Assembly: GCA_027579435.1 (NCBI GenBank)
Contig: JANBPK010000196.1
Location: forward strand, 1 to 23,239
From: Candolleomyces eurysporus
Taxonomy: Eukaryota > Basidiomycota > Agaricomycetes > Agaricales > Psathyrellaceae
Reading direction: 5' to 3'
Length of the DNA: 23,239 bases
Below are positions 17,651-23,239 of the stretch, piece by piece. How positions within the stretch are numbered: position 1 is the first letter of the stretch; each line of letters opens with the position of its first letter. The notes beneath the pieces were generated by a model that saw nothing but the letters and a program-made list of their open reading frames with translations, did no database searches and was not told the origin of the DNA. The position numbers were made by a program, and so were the translations under genes.

Positions 17651-19166
17651 TCTTCACTTTTCTTTGAGATATAAAAAAAAATAATTAGGCCCCAGCATGA
17701 AAGCCGAGTGCAGAATATGCTCAAACCCTGCTCCACAGAGTTGTCATTGAATCGATTTCGTCGCACCTTGCTTCACAAGAAGGGAACGACATTCATTTCC
17801 AAGATTCGACAGACAAGGCTCACCTGGTACTCAGTGCAGATCAACCTACCAGGAATCAACATGTCCAGGTTTAGCTCAACAAGAATAAGCCGTGCCGGAG
17901 GAGATATACCTGTTTCACCTACTACCAGGGAAGTACTTGGTGGGGTACCGGAGGGGGATGAACTTGGACGTGGTGATCGGACGGACGGACGGATAGAGGG
18001 GAATGAGTAGTTGCTGACGCAGATTTGAGGTTGCCCTATTCGATAGGCGATGTGGAACTTGAGCTTTGCTACGATATTCATATTGTGTAAACAGGTACAG
18101 GACAAGGCCTAAGGTAGTACGTGGTGAATACAACTGGCGAGAATTATTAAACGGATATAGAGAGAAACCGGGAAACAGGCGGATGTGAATGGATACGCGT
18201 ATGAATGAAACCACTGAACAGCGAACGCAACAGTTTAACTAGGGTGAACGAAGTAAGAATGGAGCATGAATGTAAACAACGCGGTGAACGATGCATAGAT
18301 CAGACTGCCAGCGTCCAACCGATCGCCTCAGCCATACGCCCGTCGATTCACCACTTCATAATATTGTCTTGGCTCCTGCCACACGAACATCTCAAGAAAC
18401 GGCATATCCAAGAAGAGAGGATGGGAGAAACTATCAAGACATCGTCTGCCTCGTCTATATCCCCAGGACCGTCGAGTTTGGGGCCAGCTGAATATTGCTC
18501 GCGAGGACAGACAATACGGATATGCGAAAAAAAAGCTCAGTGGTGAGTAGAGGGGGTAGTGAAGGATGATGTGGCTCAATACAAAGATGGCTCGTCAATG
18601 TTAGCAGCAAGAATGGCGTAAGACGGACGTTGAAACGAGTGTACTCGAAGGTATGTCTCCTTTGAGTGAGAGCGATGACGACGAAGACAACGTGTGGCGA
18701 ATTATATTGGAACTAAAGCGAGTGAGAAACAACTTTTCGAGTCAAGGGGAGTGAAGTGGGAAAGGTAATATGTCCCAGTAAATTCATACTCTGCGTAAAT
18801 AAGGTGGTCCGTCAAGTGTATACGCGATTGGTGTACAAACAAAGTGCAAGTCCGATCGGACCATGCTATGCAATTAAAATGCTCTGAAAATATTCGAGAA
18901 CAGTCCACAAAATTAAAAGAAACCATGAAAGGATGGTAAGGGTCTTGAAAGAACGATAGGGGACCAGGCTCCCCAGCCCATAACTTGCTCATACCGGACC
19001 AAAGGGGTGATCGGTGATCGCCACGTTATGAGAACAGGACTTCATGGAGGGAGTGAGTAGTGTTCAACGCATTTAGAGGGGAATGGTTGATGCCGATTTG
19101 AAGTTGCGCCGTCTGGGAAGTGGTCCTCAAAACGCTCGTGGAAAGGTGGCGAAACTCGAGAATGAG
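17651..19166. other. Repeat-derived spacer without a supported gene
   Basis: Two pieces are repeated near the CHAT gene: 17909-17943 matches 20663-20697 (29 of 35) and 18258-18304 matches 20750-20796 (39 of 47). The part at 18411-18500 (aagaagagaggatgggagaaactatca) matches module E near 19735, so a module fragment lies here too. Minus-strand frames at 18105-17773 and 18992-18702 are open but show no motif I recognise. There are short tandem acggacgg units at about 17980. Confidence 0.4.
17909..17943 (+). repeat. Repeat block also found beside the CHAT gene (copy 1)
   Basis: Starts cctgtttcacctactac and ends tacttggtgg. It matches 20663-20697 at 29 of 35 bases without gaps. The companion block 18258-18304 lies downstream in the same order as 20750-20796, though the spacing differs (about 315 nt here, 52 nt there). 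Confidence 0.6.
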
Positions 19167-19930
19167 GTCGTCGGCCGAATGCCGACTCATCCAAATGGAG
19201 AAGGCGGTGTGGTGACCATCAATTGGCACTCCATCTCCTCTCTCCCTCAGCCAATCCTTTGGAGGATGGAAGCGTTGGCGACAAGGACAAGGGGCTCATG
19301 AGATCGTGAATCAAACCCATTTTCTGTGTCAAAGAGGGGTCAGAGACGCTAATGCATGAGTTTAGCCAGGCTCGAACTCGCACTGTTCACCCCCCAGTTC
19401 GACGACCCTGTGAACAGCCTACGCTCGACCCTAGCGAATAGAGTTGGCGACTGGAGGGTCCCAGTTCTCTACAATTGGAATCGAAGGAGGCGTTAGACGG
19501 GATGCTTACGGTGCGTTATCTCCTCTTCGCCACTCATTGTCGTTATTTATCACGCTGCGTAGCTCTATACCCTGCGACACGATTCATTCCCTCCTCACGC
19601 CCTCCCGGCCAATCGTCATCCCCATCGCCCAACTCGTTGCCTCGGCCGCACGCTCGTCCCGTCCACCACTGCGTACCAGTCTTGTGGCTTCCATCGACAA
19701 ACGCCGCATGAAAAAGGGCAGACGCAAGACGAGAGGATGGGAGAAACTATCAGCATCATTGTTGGCCTCGCCTGTATCCCCTGGGACGTCGATTCTGGGC
19801 ACGGGAACGCTGGAGTACTTTTGGTGGTGCCGTACGGCACCGGGTTAGGATTGGCGGAAGTGCGTTAGAGGAATTCGGCTGGGAAGGTGTGGCTATAACC
19901 CGTACACTTCTGTCTTCTTTCATCTTCCAG
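19167..19930 (+). repeat. Degenerate repeat module, copy E
   Basis: Starts with the 35-nt hairpin repeat at 19171-19205, followed by the ccaggctcgaactcgc block (19367), the tggaatcgaaggaggcgttagacggg block (19477), the gttatctcctcttcgccactcattgt block (19515), and gatgggagaaactatca (19737). It stops before the pyrimidine-rich and DUF1996-like blocks. The longest plus-strand frame (19444-19848) and its minus-strand counterparts are Arg/Ser-rich and not recognisable. Confidence 0.6.
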
Positions 19931-19985
19931 TGTTGCCGAATGCCATGCTGTTTTCCTTTAGCCTTTAGAAAATGCGTTCAAGTCT

Positions 19986-20612
19986 ATGGACTTGACGTTT
20001 GGATACCGATCAACTATCAAGCACCCCACAGGTGACGGAATCGATCGTGTATGGCAGTTCGCTGAATCTCCATTCCTTGCCGCCTCTCCGGTCCCGACGC
20101 AGCTGTCGAAATTGCGACAATCAAGGTGTCATTTGCAGGTTTATCGTCCGGCTCATCATCCCCATCGAGCGACACCTGGAGCACCGGACGTAGTCGTAGC
20201 AGAAGTTTCTTTGATATCACCTCACATCCCGAATACCACAATGAGTGGACGACCATTGGATAAGATTCCCAGCTGTAAGTCATCATGCAAAGGAGCTCAA
20301 TTGGATCTAACTCAAAATATGCTCTGTCAAATCATCCTGCATTCTCCTCATCCGCATCTCCTACGACGACCCTACCACATGCTTCGACCACGTCGACTCT
20401 CACTCGCACATCTACCAGCTCCAGCCTCACACGAGCTTCTACTCACTTGTCTACCTCGGGGCCCTCTTCGGTGAGCTCATCGTTCTGATGACACCTACTT
20501 TGATACCAAGTCTGGCTGAACTGGAAGAGCTGGAGCGGATGTTTCGGTGCCAGGACACCGGTCAGCCCTTCAGCTCACAGGAAAACCGAGGGTGATCGTC
20601 GCGTTCGGAGAT
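19986..20612 (+). pseudogene. Probable gene remnant of unknown function
   Basis: Three short open stretches read like pieces of one plus-strand gene in shifting frames. First comes a cysteine-containing piece (RRSCRNCDNQGVICRF, about 20097-20145), reminiscent of the second half of a Zn2Cys6 cluster. Next is a Ser-rich piece (SSGSSSPSSDTWSTGRSRSR, about 20145-20210) ending HPEYHNEWTTIG. Last is a stretch to 20595 containing HTSFYSLVYLGALFGELIVL and LAELEELERMFRCQDTG. The first three cysteines expected of a zinc cluster are not visible, so the transcription-factor reading is only a suggestion. No intact frame links the parts. Confidence 0.3.
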
Positions 20613-20662
20613 AGTAGGATTCTTATGAGAAGGGATTAGGCAATATTGGACGGTAGGAACCC

Positions 20663-20796
20663 ACCTGTTTCACTTACTATCGAGGACATACTTGGTGGAG
20701 CGATACCGCGGAGATCAACTTGTAGATGATGGTTATGAAAACAAAATGAAATGGAGCATGAATATAAATGACACTGTGAACAATGGATAAATCAGA
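20663..20796 (+). repeat. Repeat blocks shared with 17909-18304 (copy 2)
   Basis: Contains 20663-20697 and 20750-20796, matching 17909-17943 and 18258-18304. The second block overlaps the stop codon end of the CHAT gene at 20792, so the duplicated segment reached the 3' end of that gene or a relative of it. Confidence 0.6.
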
Positions 20797-23239
20797 AACC
20801 AAAACGTACACAAGGTATCCAAGTAAGCAAAGACTTTTCGGAATCATCAACCAGTGTTTCCCTCAGCTGTTGTATGGCGTGATGCAGGGCATAGGCAGAG
20901 TCCGATCCGTCAAATCCGCTGCCATCACCTTCGACTCGCCGGGCCAAGAGGTAACTGTAGAAGTCACTCGCAACCTCTGGCGCATAGTCATCATTAATAG
21001 CCCACATCGTGGCTACCACTCTACGATATCCAGCTGCGAGCATCCCAGCGGCCAGATGGACCACCTCCTCGGAAAGCTTCTCCTCACCGGTGCTGGTTTC
21101 ACATGCCGATAGGAAAGCGAGATCGGCATTCTTAAGACTCTTCCGAATAACTCTTGAGAGATCGAGGGAACCGCTGTGGAATCGGAATCGACTTTGAAGT
21201 GGCTCGTTTTGATCTTGGGATGCATGGCAAGCGAGGTGGATGCAGCTGAAGTCTTCCATGTGCTGAAGGGCCGTATCGACTGTAACATCGCTCCCTTCCA
21301 GGTTTAGTGCTCGCACCCCATGCTCAACGGCCTGCCCGTGGATCAATCTAACCTCCTTTGTGACTCCAGGGATCGAAGAAAGGCCAGGTGCATTTGGTTG
21401 GCTTGTTAGGAATAAGCCAGAGACATTCTGATCAACCGGGTAATTTTTCTTGACTCGATCGGTGAGGAGTGTGATGGATGGCGTGTATGATGAGACAGCG
21501 TAATTGAGTATGGTGTCAGAATCCTTGCCTCCGTATATCCCAGCTGCGTGAAGAGGGAGGAAGGACATAGGACCCGTGGGGCACCACCAGATCCTTGGGA
21601 ACGTCGTTTCGGATGATGATTGTAACCTCTGTCACAGGGATCAGAATCAGAGCTACAGTCGGGTTAAATTTACTCACCGGGAATCCCAGGGCATCTAATA
21701 CTGGCTTTACTACGTCTTTCCATAGACCCTCAAGAATCTTGCGAACGATGTCGTTACGCAGCTCCCTATTTACACTTGGTTGCATACCTCTTTCTGTTGG
21801 CTCATTGTCTTCATGCTCTTCTTTATCTGTGTCTGCATGAACCCCACGCATACGCAACTCTTTGAGTTGTAAGTGACCCGTTAGAGCATTGGAGTATGTG
21901 ACAGCCTTCTTCTGTGAAAAATTGCGTAGTGGGATATGGAAAGGCTCGTCGAGTTCAGCTAGAAGCGCAATGGCATCACAGCGGCTGTTGTGAACATTGA
22001 TGATGACGACAGGTCCGGACTCTGGGAGACATTGAAGTAGGATGGAGCATGGGGATGGCTGGAGGAAGTTCTCAAGGCCTGGGACGGTACTCCTCACGGT
22101 GCTGAGAAGCTCTTCCCACTCATTTGCAAGCTCCAAATGCACACGTGCTTCATCTTCTTTTGAGATCTTTTCTGACATGGACATGTCAATACGAGAGCCC
22201 TGACGCGAACCAGAATGTTCCAGTTGCCTTGAAACATCTAAAACACGTTGTGCAAGACATTCATCATGTGTGTGAAGCTCAACAAGCAGTGTCCGCAGGT
22301 TGCTTAGTTGGGTCCAAACAAGACAGCGACCTTGTTCCAGCCACTCTAAGGCTTTGTCGGCTCTCCCAAGCATACACCCGGCGGCGGCTGCCTCGCAGGG
22401 TAAGTCGGCAATATTCTGGAGTACAGCGTGGCGATGTTGCATAGTGTGATCGAGACCTGCAACCAGGGACATGAGTCGTATAATTGTATCGAAGGCAGTG
22501 AGGGTCTGGGGCGAATCAGGATAATGTTTGTACGAAAGGTAAGCCCATTGTCTCGCTATTTTCAACCTTTGTGATGGCGGGCCATAACCACAGGTTGCTG
22601 CAGAAATGGTAAGGGCAATGGCTTTGTTCAAGTCATTATCACTCCGTGTCATGACTGAGCGATACCAGAATGACTTTGCCAGATAGCTGAGCGTGCTAGG
22701 AAGCTCTGGATGACCGGTGGGAGTAAGCTCGACTGCCTGTTCATGAACCAAGGTTGATTCAGTAATGTTGGAGAGGTCTCCCCTGCGCTCGAAGCGACTC
22801 AAGAGTGAGTTTCCCAGATTGCTAAGCCTGCTAGGGAGGTCCGGATGACCAGCAGGAGTCAGCTCGACTGCTCGTTGGTAGACTGAAATCAAGTCATCAA
22901 TGTCGGATAGGTCTTCAGTGCGCTCGAGGCGATCCAAGAGTGAGTTTCCCAGAACGGTGAGCATGAGAGGGAGGTTTGGATGACCAGCAGGAGTCAGCTC
23001 GACTGCTCGTTGGATGACGGACACTGATTTGGCAATATCGGAGAGTGCTCCAGTATGCTTGAAGGGATTTGAGAGCGAGATTACCAGGTTGTTGAGCATG
23101 CCAGGGAGAGCTGGGTGACCAGCAGGAGTCAGCTCAACTGCTTGTTGAATAAATGAAACTGATTCAGCGATGTCGGGGAGGGCTCCAGTATGCTTAGAGC
23201 GATGTAAAAGCGATATTCCCAGACTGTGGAGCCTCCCAG
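20792..23239 (-). CDS. TPR-CHAT domain protein, 5' end beyond the window
   Basis: Two exons on minus: 23239-21678 (open to the window edge) and 21628-20792, joined in phase 0 over a GT-AG intron of 49 nt. At least four TPR-like units of exactly 45 residues carry ELTPAGHPDLP-type endings; a helical linker with WLEQGRCLVWTQL follows. The last exon is the CHAT domain: WWCPTGPMSFLPLHAAGIYG, IHLACHAS (candidate catalytic His codon at 21226-21224), FLSACETSTG (candidate Cys codon at 21103-21101), AGMLAAGYRRVVATMW and a natural-looking end WIPCVRFGF. CHAT proteins are caspase/separase-like cysteine peptidases, and the TPRs would bind partners. Both catalytic residues are kept, so activity is plausible; the substrate is unknown. 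Such proteins are numerous in Agaricomycetes. Confidence 0.9.
21629..21677 (-). other. Intron in the TPR-CHAT gene
   Basis: GTGAGT to GACAG, 49 nt. Splicing joins VLDALGFP to RLQSSSETTFPRIWWCPTG. Read unspliced, the frame stays open for about 54 codons but loses the FPRIWWCPTGP motif and ends at 21516. Confidence 0.8.
22700..23239 (-). repeat. 135-nt tandem repeat encoding TPR units
   Basis: The plus-strand motif tgacc(a/g)g(c/t)(a/g)ggagt(c/a)agctc recurs at 22711, 22846, 22981 and 23116, exactly 135 bases apart, and the array continues past the window edge. Units differ by scattered substitutions but no indels, so the 45-residue period is kept. Confidence 0.9.

Noticed and set aside
18702..18992. 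96-codon minus-strand open frame
   Set aside because: No motif, no splice continuation and no repeat counterpart with the frame kept; not enough to call a gene.
21595..22444. Plus-strand frames within the TPR-CHAT gene
   Set aside because: They are antisense to well-supported TPR-CHAT coding sequence.

Overview
The window looks like repeat-rich genomic DNA of a basidiomycete fungus, most likely an Agaricomycete. The evidence is short GT-AG introns of about 50-105 nt, a TPR-CHAT protein of the type abundant in Agaricomycetes, a secreted DUF1996 protein, and much decayed mobile DNA. No database could be searched, so names rest on motifs read by eye. Eight single N positions occur, nearly all beside homopolymer runs, so some frameshifts may be sequencing errors.

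Region 1 (212-6466) is an almost intact but inactivated class II DNA transposon. It has 28-bp terminal inverted repeats (27/28 identical), an exact 8-bp target-site duplication CTCAACGT, and subterminal hairpins at both ends. It carries a broken transposase gene (BED-like zinc finger, coiled-coil segment, then a core whose DPKHVIK and LEGVFSR motifs recall P-element/THAP9 transposases), an acidic ORF, and a second broken gene with several zinc-binding motifs.

Region 2 (6467-9430) holds two copies (A, B) of a degenerate repeat module, separated by a 5'-truncated-looking LTR-retroelement fragment on the minus strand (probable LTR about 8185-8574 plus two gag-position ORFs).

Region 3 (10182-12215, minus) is the best-resolved host gene: a ten-exon secreted DUF1996 protein with a 5-nt microexon and a single 1-base frameshift.

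Region 4 (13228-20600) holds three further module copies (C, D, E). C and D end in truncated DUF1996 copies that share the same exon 2-to-exon 8 junction. Thus the module contains a fragment of the DUF1996 locus, including its promoter-proximal DNA, that was deleted first and multiplied afterwards. This is the most unusual feature of the window.

Region 5 (20792-23239, minus) is the 3' part of a TPR-CHAT gene: a 135-nt-periodic TPR array, a 49-nt intron and a complete CHAT peptidase domain with its His and Cys. Its 5' end lies outside the window.
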